This document shows, piece after piece, positions 1-6,152 of a DNA stretch of 31,594 bases. Under the pieces are notes generated by a model. It worked only from the letters and a program-made list of their open reading frames with translations. It was not told the DNA's origin and searched no databases. Each line of letters starts with the position of its first letter. Positions within the stretch are counted from its first letter, which is position 1. Source of the DNA: a virus. The stretch covers positions 1-31,594 of IMG/VR virus record IMGVR_UViG_3300042296_000092; one strand, given 5' to 3'. The position numbers and the translations under genes are program-made.

Positions 1-118
1 TGTTGTACTTTTGTACCTTTTTGTCATCATCAACCAGTTTGATGAATTCCTCATACATTGGCAATGCCTTTGCCTTTGTTCTTAATTCGTTTGAGTAACG
101 ATAATCTTTAATTTCCAT
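1..118 (-). CDS. 5' fragment of zinc-ribbon protein gene, cut by window edge
   Basis: The first 39 codons (starting MEIKDYRYSNEL) of the gene that is complete at 30315-30629, with identical sequence. The gene runs off the left end of the window. Its ATG (118-116) overlaps the stop of the upstream methyltransferase gene by 11 nt, which is the same junction used at the other copy by a different upstream gene. It is most likely the same gene seen a second time because the genome is circular, not a true duplicate. Confidence 0.85.
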   Translation of the reverse strand, partial: MEIKDYRYSNELRTKAKALPMYEEFIKLVDDDKKVQKYN

Positions 119-127
119 TTGTCATTT
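1..127. repeat. 127-nt direct repeat, left copy
   Basis: Identical base for base to 30512-30638; the first mismatch is at 128 versus 30639. It contains the start of the zinc-ribbon gene and the last codons of whatever gene lies upstream. The left edge coincides with the window end while the right copy is internal. This fits an assembly-graph node (127 is a common k-mer size) joining a circular genome to a divergent branch. A biological terminal repeat fits less well. Confidence 0.9.
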
Positions 128-971
128 TTATTGCTTTGAATATCTCATATGCCACTTGTGGCACAATTGCGTTTCCGTATGCTTTTAGTGATTCTTTTTT
201 CCACTTTGAAATGGTAATTCCGTCCAATTCGTTGGAAAACCCATCATCTCCGCTACAAATCGGGGGTTCAGTTGGGAAATGGATCCAGTCGTTTCCCTTG
301 CTCGTTTTGTCAACGAATCCTGATTTTCCAAGCCCGTCACCTTTTCCCCGCAATCCGATGCCATCGGTGTCGGCAACATTCCCATCGCTGCAAAATGTTC
401 CAAGTACATCGCCCGTGTTTCCCCTCCGTAAATCTCCTTGCGCTTCATCGTTTGTTCCTCGGTCACTTCCCTTGGACTTGAATTTGGAGTGGGCAATAAA
501 CCAACACCTTTCCCTTCTGTGCGGTGCGTTTTTACTTGCAGCACCAATAATAAACGGTTGAACTTCGTACCCTTCATTTTCCAAGTCAACGCACACCTGG
601 TTGAATACCAATCCGCCATCAATAGTCGTGATACCAAAGACATTTTCCGCAACGACATATTTGGGTTTAATTTCTTGTATTGCTCGAAGCATCTCGCCCC
701 ACAAGTAGCGTTCATCCTCCGTTCCTTTGCGTTGTCCCGCGTTGCTGAATGGTTGGCAAGGGAATCCACCCGTGAGAATATCAATTCTGTTTGCATATTT
801 TGTAAAATCCGTTTGTGTTATGTCGCCATAAGAATCGGCATTTGGGAAATGGTATTTCAATACTTTTTTACCGAATTCATTCCACTCACAATGGAAAACA
901 TTCTCCCATCCCATCCATTCGGATGCCAAGTCAAACCCACCAATTCCCGAAAATAAACTACCGTGCCTCAT
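108..971 (-). CDS. dcm: DNA cytosine-5 methyltransferase (Dcm type)
   Basis: Transfers a methyl group from S-adenosylmethionine to C5 of cytosine in DNA; in phages this usually protects the genome from host restriction. Numbered from the ATG at 971 (287 aa): motif I GSLFSGIGGFD at 4-14, motif IV GGFPCQPFS with catalytic Cys72, motif VI ENV at 109-111, motif VIII HRRER at 151-155, and motif X AYGNAIVPQ near the C-terminus. Residues about 165-230 are a glycine- and charge-rich, probably poorly constrained stretch in the target-recognition region. An ATG at 1001 would add 10 residues, but the promoter at 984-1015 lies over it and motif I starts right after the ATG at 971. The stop overlaps the zinc-ribbon gene by 11 nt. 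A second frame inside this gene also looks protein-like (185-643). Confidence 0.95.
   Translation of the reverse strand: MRHGSLFSGIGGFDLASEWMGWENVFHCEWNEFGKKVLKYHFPNADSYGDITQTDFTKYANRIDILTGGFPCQPFSNAGQRKGTEDERYLWGEMLRAIQEIKPKYVVAENVFGITTIDGGLVFNQVCVDLENEGYEVQPFIIGAASKNAPHRRERCWFIAHSKFKSKGSDRGTNDEAQGDLRRGNTGDVLGTFCSDGNVADTDGIGLRGKGDGLGKSGFVDKTSKGNDWIHFPTEPPICSGDDGFSNELDGITISKWKKESLKAYGNAIVPQVAYEIFKAIKMTNGN
185..643 (-). CDS. Overprinted reading frame in the methyltransferase gene (possible second protein)
   Basis: A second open frame on the same strand stays open from at least 796 to 185. From about 643 on, it resembles proteins I remember from phages next to or annotated as cytosine methyltransferases. 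Visible marks are WYSTRCALTWKMKGTKFNRL, two LLPTP/MLPTP motifs about 40 residues apart, and a C-terminal SQLNPRFVAEMMGFPTNWT element. In the DNA, the LTWK segment overlies the region after motif VI and LLPTP overlies the residues just after motif VIII. The start is uncertain; ATGs at 643 and 619 are possible. Function is unknown. The resemblance rests on memory, not a search, and long open shadow frames are common in this genome, so expression is unproven. Confidence 0.4.
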   Translation of the reverse strand: MSLVSRLLMADWYSTRCALTWKMKGTKFNRLLLVLQVKTHRTEGKGVGLLPTPNSSPREVTEEQTMKRKEIYGGETRAMYLEHFAAMGMLPTPMASDCGEKVTGLENQDSLTKRARETTGSISQLNPRFVAEMMGFPTNWTELPFQSGKKNH

Positions 972-983
972 TATTTGTCTTTG

Positions 984-1015
984 CAAATATACGAAACCCA
1001 CACGAAATAAACAAT
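984..1015 (-). promoter_or_regulatory. Host-type (Bacteroidota) promoter for the methyltransferase gene
   Basis: A -7 element TATATTTG (984-991, read on the minus strand) matches TAnnTTTG. ATTG lies 20 nt upstream (1012-1015), close to the -33 TTTG. The element ends 12 nt before the ATG at 971, giving a very short leader. It sits in and just after the terminase stop codon, so the methyltransferase, zinc-ribbon and DnaA-like genes can be expressed separately from the terminase. Confidence 0.6.
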
Positions 1016-1019
1016 TTAT

Positions 1020-2177
1020 TTATCTAATATCATATTGACCATAGTTCCCACGGATCCCAAGTGCCATCATTTCGTGATACCTCCAACTGTCAATTCCGTG
1101 GTCTGTACCCGTTGGTGTGTTCATTGTACGCCCTTGGGCATCCGTATCCCAACAATAGTTGCGCAGTTCTTTAATTAGGTTTGTGGATGTGGATGTAACC
1201 AAATACGATTGTGATTGCATGATTTGAATTCCGTAGTTGATGGAATCCTTTCCTTTGGTCACGCCCTTGATTCTGATGCCGTATCTGCGTATTTCATCAA
1301 TTGATTTTGGTTCTGCACTATCCGCATACACTGGCACAAAGTTGGGTAATGCCTTTGCAATGTCCGAATTAAGCATTCCCGTGCGATATGCGACCTCATC
1401 AACGATTCGTTGTCCATTGTATTCATATACGGCCACAATTGCCGTAGGGTCGTTTGTATAACCGAAATCCACCCCACAACCAAGCAACCTTGCATCTTCG
1501 GGAATCTTGTCTATGGTTTGCCAATTTGAAAAGATAACCCCTTGTAGGTTTCCAATCTCACCAAGCCCGAATACTTTCCACCAATTACGCCAATAGTTGC
1601 TTGTTTCTGCCCTATCCCGTGCCTTTTCAATTTCCGCCACAATGGATTTATCCAACGCTTCGTTGTCTTTGTAGGTAAGTACAATCATTTCCGCATCAGG
1701 GTCGTTTACCAATTCGCTATCTACCCAAAACTCCGCCACTGGGTTGTAATCCAAATAGATGAATTTACGGGTACGGATTGCCATTTGGTAGTACGATTCC
1801 CAATCTATGTTGTTGCACTCGTTTACAAATAGAACATCACGCCTTGCACCCCTCAACTTTTGGGGTTGATCCGCAGAAAAGAATTCAATGTAACTTTCGT
1901 TGCTGAACTTGTAGGTCCATGATGACTTGTTCCATTTTAACGGGTCAAACATCCCAACCATTTCCATGATTTTGAGGAAGTCACGGATAGCACCCCTCCG
2001 AAGGTGGGGGATGGTTTCCGATACCACACTTATTTCACACTTCGGATTTTGCACCGCGTATGTGATAAGCATTGGAATGATGGAGAAGGTTTTTGAACTG
2101 GATGTTCCACCCCTCACAATGCGAATCCGTTTACGGAGTTTCGCTATCTTGATTTGTGCGGTCGTTTGTTGCAACAT
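1020..2177 (-). CDS. terL: Terminase large subunit (packaging ATPase-nuclease)
   Basis: Pumps phage DNA into the prohead and cuts it. The 385-aa protein has a Walker A GGTSSSKT at residues 23-30 and a Walker B DVLFVNE at 114-120, with Asn before the catalytic Glu instead of the usual Asp. The nuclease acidic residues lie in GVDFG (D237), YADSAEP (D286) and HGIDSWRY (D363). Length is slightly short but both domains are complete. The start at 2177 overlaps the small-subunit gene by 47 nt, typical of translational coupling. No terminator follows; the methyltransferase promoter begins inside the stop region. Confidence 0.95.
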   Translation of the reverse strand: MLQQTTAQIKIAKLRKRIRIVRGGTSSSKTFSIIPMLITYAVQNPKCEISVVSETIPHLRRGAIRDFLKIMEMVGMFDPLKWNKSSWTYKFSNESYIEFFSADQPQKLRGARRDVLFVNECNNIDWESYYQMAIRTRKFIYLDYNPVAEFWVDSELVNDPDAEMIVLTYKDNEALDKSIVAEIEKARDRAETSNYWRNWWKVFGLGEIGNLQGVIFSNWQTIDKIPEDARLLGCGVDFGYTNDPTAIVAVYEYNGQRIVDEVAYRTGMLNSDIAKALPNFVPVYADSAEPKSIDEIRRYGIRIKGVTKGKDSINYGIQIMQSQSYLVTSTSTNLIKELRNYCWDTDAQGRTMNTPTGTDHGIDSWRYHEMMALGIRGNYGQYDIR

Positions 2178-2490
2178 CTAAATTGATTCCGTTAAAAATT
2201 GGCTTTTCCGTTGTAACATCAATTTGTTGGGTAGGCATACCAAATCCCGAATCCATCAATTGTTTGTATGCACCCACATCCCCCTTCCTTGCCTTGTGTA
2301 TCATTGCAAGGGTTATCAAATCTTCTTGGGATAATTTTTCTAATTCTCCCGTGATGGGGTTTTTGGTGTCTTGCATTACCTCCAACCATTTACGGGCTAT
2401 GGTACTTCGGTTCTTTGTACCTTTCGGTTTTCCGTTGGGGTTTCTTATCTCCCCAGGTTGTACGGGTTTCAAATAATCTTTATTTGCCAT
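2131..2490 (-). CDS. terS: Probable terminase small subunit (DNA recognition)
   Basis: A 119-aa protein directly upstream of and overlapping the terminase large subunit. The N-terminus carries PGEIRNPNGKPKGTKNRST, a GNPKG-x-PKGTKN type motif found at the start of DUF5681-like phage proteins that often sit in the small-terminase position. The rest is mostly helical and ends in a charged tail. The role as small terminase is inferred from position, size and this motif; no characterised DNA-binding fold can be seen directly. Two 11-bp repeats lie just upstream of its ATG. Confidence 0.65.
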   Translation of the reverse strand: MANKDYLKPVQPGEIRNPNGKPKGTKNRSTIARKWLEVMQDTKNPITGELEKLSQEDLITLAMIHKARKGDVGAYKQLMDSGFGMPTQQIDVTTEKPIFNGINLDVATNDRTNQDSETP

Positions 2491-2492
2491 AA

Positions 2493-2514
2493 TTACATAT
2501 CATTTACATATCAT
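2493..2514. repeat. Two tandem 11-bp repeats upstream of terS
   Basis: TTACATATCAT occurs twice without a gap (2493-2503 and 2504-2514), between the ATG of the presumed small-terminase gene and the end of the preceding gene. On the minus strand it reads ATGATATGTAA twice. Short direct repeats beside terminase genes can be packaging recognition sites or operators, but two copies could also be chance slippage in AT-rich sequence. Confidence 0.5.
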
Positions 2515-2693
2515 TCTTCGGGTGTCAATGGTATTGGCATCCAATACAAAACATTCAATCTTTGGTTGGTGTGGTAACAATGCCATTCACCATCAAAGTA
2601 CACGGCCACAAATGGCATCATTCGGTTTGCAATTGCCAATACGGGTATTTCCTCAACGGGTAAAATTCTTTGGGGGGTTCTCCATGCTTTCAT
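2511..2693 (-). CDS. DUF551-like small protein
   Basis: A 60-aa protein starting MKAWRTPQRILPVEEIPVLA. It has the pattern of DUF551 proteins common in phages: a tryptophan near the N-terminus, a proline/hydrophobic PV-A strand, a central YFDGEWHCY, and a C-terminal WMPIPLTPEE. Function is unknown for the family. The ATG at 2693 forms an ATGA overlap with the stop of the glycosyltransferase-like gene, which decides the start over an upstream in-frame ATG at 2807. It lies between that gene and the terminase genes. Confidence 0.7.
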   Translation of the reverse strand: MKAWRTPQRILPVEEIPVLAIANRMMPFVAVYFDGEWHCYHTNQRLNVLYWMPIPLTPEE

Positions 2694-3439
2694 ATTCCTT
2701 TTATTGGGATGTTTACTTTTTTTGCGTTTAACAAATCGGTCATTTTTCGTGGTGGTAACTGATACGAAATTATCTTTTTCCCCCATTTTAACATGATGCG
2801 TTTGCAATACTCGATTTCTTTATCCTTACTTCGATACGATACAATTCCCCCCTTGTTATCTCCATGTTCACATTCGTATGAAAATTTATTTAATCTTAAT
2901 ACTTTTTTGTATGTTCTTAGGTGTTGTAACGCCATATCGTAATCGTCTTTTGTACCCATTTGAATATCAAATGTCAAATCGTGTTCCAAATGCCCTTGGA
3001 ATGGGCCTAAAATAATTTTTGATAAGTTAAATGGGCTATATTGTTTGTATGCTAAGGGATCTGTATTTTGATTAATCCCCCACATTTTACAATTTAATTC
3101 TTTACACAAACCAAAAGAATTTTCAAAAAACTCATTCAATAATTTTTTTGACAATGTGTATTTAATTGGGATATTTTCTTTTGACTGAAAATAACAAATT
3201 TCTTTAACATCATCATCAATCATTATTAACGGTCTTGGAATGTTTTTCAATATCCAATTTCTTTTATTTACAATGTTTCCATCCTCATCGTCTGGTATTG
3301 TAATTACTCTATCAATCCCTAAAATTTCAATATACTCGTGTTTCTGGCTTTCGGGTACACAATACTTGGCCATAACAAAATAATCCTTTCCTTTAAGGTC
3401 GTGACTTCTTTTGTACGAAGGTATTATTACATTTATCAT
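2690..3439 (-). CDS. TAGT-like phage glycosyltransferase (putative DNA base modification)
   Basis: A 249-aa protein of glycosyltransferase type A look. It has N-terminal VIIPSYKR (residues 4-11), a conserved NKRNW (58-62) before the nucleotide-sugar site, an acidic MIDDDV (DDD 75-77) that would bind metal and the sugar nucleotide, and a later MGTKDDYDM. This arrangement resembles the TET-associated glycosyltransferases (TAGT) that glycosylate modified bases in phage DNA. No TET/JBP dioxygenase is visible in the window, so the acceptor is unknown and could be another modified base or a surface polymer. ATGA overlaps join it to the ParB-like gene before it and the DUF551-like gene after it. The gene is visibly more AT-rich than its neighbours, suggesting recent acquisition. 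Confidence 0.65.
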   Translation of the reverse strand: MINVIIPSYKRSHDLKGKDYFVMAKYCVPESQKHEYIEILGIDRVITIPDDEDGNIVNKRNWILKNIPRPLIMIDDDVKEICYFQSKENIPIKYTLSKKLLNEFFENSFGLCKELNCKMWGINQNTDPLAYKQYSPFNLSKIILGPFQGHLEHDLTFDIQMGTKDDYDMALQHLRTYKKVLRLNKFSYECEHGDNKGGIVSYRSKDKEIEYCKRIMLKWGKKIISYQLPPRKMTDLLNAKKVNIPIKGI

Positions 3440-4023
3440 ATAAAATTCTTACCGTTTATTACCCTACCAATCCCGATACTTTGACCTTTCATTTTCACAT
3501 GGTGTTTTGTCTTATTCAACCCATATAATTCTTGGGCTACCTCCCAATCCATGGCATTGTCAAAATACAAAACGATGTAATTGTGTTCCAACAACAATTC
3601 CTCACTAAATTGAACTTCGCCAACATCGGGTATGTCTTTGGTTTCTGTGATATCATCAATGTTTGGCACATCCAACCCCCATTGATTCAATTCCTCTGGG
3701 TTCCAATCGTTTGCCAATGCATCCCAATCCCATTCACCAAATCCAACATTGTCTTTTATCAAAAATTCCCGTTCTTGTTCCTCGGTGAGGTTTTCCGCTT
3801 TGATGATGGGGATTTCTTTCAATCCGATTTCTTGAATGGCCTTCAATCTCATGTTGCCACCCAACACCATCATTTCATTGTTTACCACAATGGGGCGTAT
3901 CTCCAACATTTCGGGAAAATCCTTAATTGATTGTACTAACTTCTTGAATTTGTCATCCTTCAAAATTCTGGGATTGTTTTCATTCGCATGAATGTCCGTT
4001 GTTTTTACCCATTCTATATTCAT
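3436..4023 (-). CDS. ParB-like (ParB/Srx fold) nuclease-domain protein
   Basis: A 195-aa protein whose N-terminal ~85 residues match the phage ParB-like domain: WVKTTDIHANENNPR, then IRPIVVNNEMMVLGGNMRLKA with the GGNxRxxA signature, then IPIIKAENLTEEQEREFLIKDN. A middle segment (GEWDWDALANDW) and a C-terminal domain ending in GIGRVINGKNFI follow. In phages such proteins occur beside DNA-modification genes and terminases, and have been proposed to act as nucleases or DNA-binding adaptors. The start at 4023 is set by an ATGA overlap with the HNH gene; an upstream in-frame ATG at 4110 lies inside that gene. Its own stop overlaps the glycosyltransferase-like ATG. Confidence 0.8.
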   Translation of the reverse strand: MNIEWVKTTDIHANENNPRILKDDKFKKLVQSIKDFPEMLEIRPIVVNNEMMVLGGNMRLKAIQEIGLKEIPIIKAENLTEEQEREFLIKDNVGFGEWDWDALANDWNPEELNQWGLDVPNIDDITETKDIPDVGEVQFSEELLLEHNYIVLYFDNAMDWEVAQELYGLNKTKHHVKMKGQSIGIGRVINGKNFI

Positions 4024-4271
4024 TTGTTCATTTTTATTTGGTGTACTGTGATTAGATATTCGTTTTTTAATTTTGTTCCAAAGTGAACTTCGTGGTGGCA
4101 ATCCCGACACAATCCCATAAGGTTTTCGATATTGTCTTTGCCCCCGCGTGACCTGGGGATAAGGTGGTGAACATCAATACATTGTTTCCCGCAGTTTGGC
4201 ACTTCACATGGAATCCAATCGGTTGTATCATACCCAAAGTGTTTCAAATAAATTTTTGTCCACGGCTTCAT
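4020..4271 (-). CDS. HNH endonuclease
   Basis: An 83-aa single-domain HNH protein. Four cysteines (CEVPNCGKQC and LCRDC) would bind structural zinc. The catalytic signature is VHHLIPRSRGGKDNIENLM followed by CRDCHHEVH. Small phage HNH proteins next to terminase genes help cut DNA at packaging in several phages (family knowledge). The position three genes upstream of the terminase fits, though a general nuclease role cannot be excluded. Its ATG lies 44 nt inside the preceding small gene. Confidence 0.9.
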   Translation of the reverse strand: MKPWTKIYLKHFGYDTTDWIPCEVPNCGKQCIDVHHLIPRSRGGKDNIENLMGLCRDCHHEVHFGTKLKNEYLITVHQIKMNK

Positions 4272-4416
4272 CTTCTATTGTCCTATTGTATAATGTTCTA
4301 CACCACGATCCACACATTTCCATAATTTCGCCAATTTGTTCCCATGTCTTACCCATGTCATCGCGTAAAATCATTATTGCGTACTGTTTAGCAAGGATTT
4401 GACGGCGTTTAACCAT
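4228..4416 (-). CDS. Small helix-turn-helix-like protein
   Basis: About 62 residues from the ATG at 4416 (MVKRRQILAKQYAIMIL). The centre, GKTWEQIGEIMEMCGSWCRTLYNR, looks like a sigma region 4/LuxR-type helix-turn-helix: xxTWEQIGxxM, then a recognition helix. Possible earlier starts at 4425 and 4464 would only lengthen the overlap with the preceding gene. The product is probably a small DNA-binding protein; no family is recognised. The long overlaps on both sides (43 and 44 nt) lower confidence a little. Confidence 0.5.
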   Translation of the reverse strand: MVKRRQILAKQYAIMILRDDMGKTWEQIGEIMEMCGSWCRTLYNRTIEDEAVDKNLFETLWV

Positions 4417-4571
4417 TCGCCCCATTTTGATCGGTCTTGAAATTGTATTCTGCATTTTGTACACATATAAATTTGGTTGGGTTCAATCATTGGCCCCGTT
4501 TCGTTGATTAATTCTTTGGTTGATTCTTTATTGTTATCGCAACAATCACAAAGGTTTCTCGTAAGTTTCAT
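4374..4571 (-). CDS. Small zinc-ribbon-like protein
   Basis: A 65-aa protein with paired cysteines CDCC near the N-terminus (NLCDCCDNN) and CTKC about 27 residues later (YMCTKCRIQF), consistent with one zinc site. A C-terminal amphipathic helix follows. It overlaps the preceding Cys-rich gene by 26 nt. Function unknown; small zinc-binding proteins are frequent among early phage genes as transcription or nuclease modulators. Confidence 0.55.
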   Translation of the reverse strand: MKLTRNLCDCCDNNKESTKELINETGPMIEPNQIYMCTKCRIQFQDRSKWGEWLNAVKSLLNSTQ

Positions 4572-4953
4572 AAACCTGGGTTAACTCATTTATCATTGTT
4601 TGCCATGCCTTTGGGTTGCAACTGCACGGCTTGTAAATTCTTTTGCTTTGGAATATCCTTGACCACATTTTGGATAGGTGGTCCGCTTCCATCGGTGATA
4701 AGGTGGTGGAATTTACTGATTTGAAATGTGTAAACCAATCGTATTCCCCCTCCGTCATGCACAATGGTTTGCGGTTTGGGAATATCTTGTTCAATTTGTG
4801 TTTACGGGCATCGCATCCGCAATCTTCCCCTGCCACAAACTTGGTTAAAAATTCAATCCCCGTGGCTTTCGTTACCTTCTGAATCGTATCCCCCAGTCCG
4901 ATGGATGGTCGTGATTCGGTAAACTGTTTCCGTGTGTCTTTTTTCTTCTGCAT
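4546..4953 (-). CDS. Conserved Cys-containing phage protein, function unknown
   Basis: A 135-aa protein with a strongly patterned N-terminal half: GLGDTIQKVTKATGI, FVAGEDCGCDARKHKLNKIFP, then CMTEGEYDWF, and a C-terminal CSCNPKAWQTMINELTQVYE. I recognise this GLGDTI...GEDCGCD...KLNKIFP arrangement from Bacteroidota phages and prophages, where it has no assigned role. The CGC and CSC clusters could form a zinc site. The ATG at 4953 lies 101 nt inside the sigma-factor gene, an unusually long overlap. The conserved GLGDTI begins at residue 19, so this start is needed. Confidence 0.65.
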   Translation of the reverse strand: MQKKKDTRKQFTESRPSIGLGDTIQKVTKATGIEFLTKFVAGEDCGCDARKHKLNKIFPNRKPLCMTEGEYDWFTHFKSVNSTTLSPMEADHLSKMWSRIFQSKRIYKPCSCNPKAWQTMINELTQVYETYEKPL

Positions 4954-5461
4954 ATATCTTGTATTTGTTTTGTGTCCTTTGTTTGATAAATTGTTTGGCG
5001 TTCTTGATGGAGTTAAACACCGAATGTGTTGGAATCCCCGTGCGTTTTTCTATCTCCCTCATGCTATGCCCATACACAAAATGGAGTTCCAATAACATTT
5101 GGTCATAGTCACGGAGTTCATCAATTGCGTTCTTCACCTCACCCATCAAATCAGAATGTGCCATTTCAGCCATTTCGGGGCTTTCTACGGGGACAAAATG
5201 GTCTTGGTGGGGTATTGTGTTCTTTTGGCTTCGTTTGATGTCCATAAACGCATTGTGAAGCATTTTGAAAAGATAAATGGTATTGATTGTTCCGTGGTGG
5301 TTTGTTAGCCGTGTGAAATTTCCTTCCGCCAATTGTATTTCTGCAAGTTTGAGATACATTGATTGTACCATGTCATCCGATTCGTCACCCGTTGCACCAA
5401 GGTATTTGGCAATCTTCAACCATTCGTTGTGCCTTTTCGCTATGGCTTCAAGTGTTACCAA
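4853..5461 (-). CDS. Phage-encoded ECF-like RNA polymerase sigma factor
   Basis: A 202-aa protein with the two-domain layout of small sigma-70 factors. Residues about 20-80 look like region 2 (YLGATGDESDDMVQSMYLKLAE and LFKMLHNAFMDIKRS, the latter like the region 2.3-2.4 -10-binding helix). Residues about 110-160 look like region 4 (LRDYDQMLLELHFVYGHSMREIEKRTGIPTHSVFNSIKNAKQFIKQ), whose helix-turn-helix binds the -35 element. A charged tail of about 40 residues is overprinted by the next gene. It would recruit host RNA polymerase to phage promoters; the five late-type promoters listed here have the AAC...CGT form ECF sigma factors read. The ATG overlaps the nuclease gene by 14 nt. Confidence 0.75.
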   Translation of the reverse strand: MVTLEAIAKRHNEWLKIAKYLGATGDESDDMVQSMYLKLAEIQLAEGNFTRLTNHHGTINTIYLFKMLHNAFMDIKRSQKNTIPHQDHFVPVESPEMAEMAHSDLMGEVKNAIDELRDYDQMLLELHFVYGHSMREIEKRTGIPTHSVFNSIKNAKQFIKQRTQNKYKIYAEEKRHTETVYRITTIHRTGGYDSEGNESHGD

Positions 5462-5801
5462 TGTATGCTTCTATTTGTAATTTGAAATCGTCAAACGAAT
5501 ATACAACCACATAATGGTAATTCATTGCAGTGACTAACTTTTCCCAGTCCTTTTGGTGTGTGCTTTGCTTGTTTGGTTTGATTTTAAGTTCGATGAATAA
5601 CCCGTGGTGTGTTTTGTTGGGGATGAATAACACAAGGTCGGCCACCCCTGGCAATACTCCTTCGGCTTTTAATCTTTGAGCCGTTCGCAAATCGCGTGAT
5701 CCTCCGTTGGGAACATGAATCAAATAGTTTGCCCATTGGCGGTATGCCAACCGAAACCACTTAACGCAGTTGACTTGTAAACGGCTTTCAAGATGTTTCA
5801 T
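5448..5801 (-). CDS. VRR-NUC domain nuclease
   Basis: A 117-aa stand-alone VRR-NUC domain of the PD-(D/E)XK superfamily. Visible elements are VPNGGSRD, then AEGVLPGVADLVLFIP with the catalytic Asp, GLFIELKIK with the ExK pair, and QKDWEKLVTAMNYHYVVV with the conserved Gln and the closing strand. Such proteins act on branched or replicating DNA and are common near phage helicases. ATGA overlap with the small gene before it, 14-nt overlap with the sigma gene after it. Confidence 0.9.
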   Translation of the reverse strand: MKHLESRLQVNCVKWFRLAYRQWANYLIHVPNGGSRDLRTAQRLKAEGVLPGVADLVLFIPNKTHHGLFIELKIKPNKQSTHQKDWEKLVTAMNYHYVVVYSFDDFKLQIEAYIGNT

Positions 5802-5968
5802 TCTGCATCAAGGTACAATGACTTGGCTTTTGTGAAACCCGCATTGTATGCCATTTGTTGGTCCATTTGTTCTAATCGTTTCAGGTGGTGAATCACTTCG
5901 GGTCCTGGTACTGCGGTGGGGTGGTTTTCTTCCAACCACTCAACGAATCTTTCTATTGGTGTTTTCAT
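5798..5968 (-). CDS. Small helical protein, 56 aa, unknown function
   Basis: Fifty-six residues beginning MKTPIERFVEWLEENHPTA, with a central LKRLEQMDQQMAYNAGFTKAKS. It looks like a short helical phage protein, similar in style to the MxTAVEWL gene just upstream. It fills the gap between the genes at 5940-6152 and 5448-5801, ends in an ATGA overlap with the VRR-NUC gene, and starts 29 nt inside the preceding gene. These contexts support a real gene despite its size. Confidence 0.75.
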   Translation of the reverse strand: MKTPIERFVEWLEENHPTAVPGPEVIHHLKRLEQMDQQMAYNAGFTKAKSLYLDAE

Positions 5969-6152
5969 AGTAAATTAAATCTAATTCTTGACAATCGTAT
6001 AAATAATTGGCGTGTTGCTCATCGGTGATGATTAATCCTTCTTTGTGAACTGTGGTACACACTTCGCAATTACAGACATTTTTTTCTCTGTAAATCCTTT
6101 TTCCAATGCGGTCAATGAACCATTGCTTATCGTGTACCACTATTTTAATCAT
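5940..6152 (-). CDS. Conserved small phage protein with four cysteines region
   Basis: A 70-aa protein: KQWFIDRIGKRIYREKNVCNCEVC, then KEGLIITDEQHANYLYDCQ. The WFIDRIGKRIYR...C-C-C...GLII-DxxHAxYLxDxQ pattern is familiar from Bacteroidota phages and prophages, with no known function. The CNCEVC cluster could bind zinc. An ATGA overlap joins it to the gene before it. Confidence 0.75.
   Translation of the reverse strand: MIKIVVHDKQWFIDRIGKRIYREKNVCNCEVCTTVHKEGLIITDEQHANYLYDCQELDLIYYENTNRKIR

Noticed and set aside
1-127. 127-nt repeat as a true direct terminal repeat of a linear phage genome
   Set aside because: The right copy is internal (30512-30638) and is followed by 956 nt of different sequence. 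It cuts through a gene at both places, which fits an assembly-graph overlap better than a packaged end.
438-956. Long plus-strand open frames, for example 438-956, 23204-23809 and 23754-24341
   Set aside because: They lie antisense to well-supported genes, show no recognisable domains, no coupling to neighbours and no promoters. Codon bias of the minus-strand genes leaves the opposite strand poor in stops.
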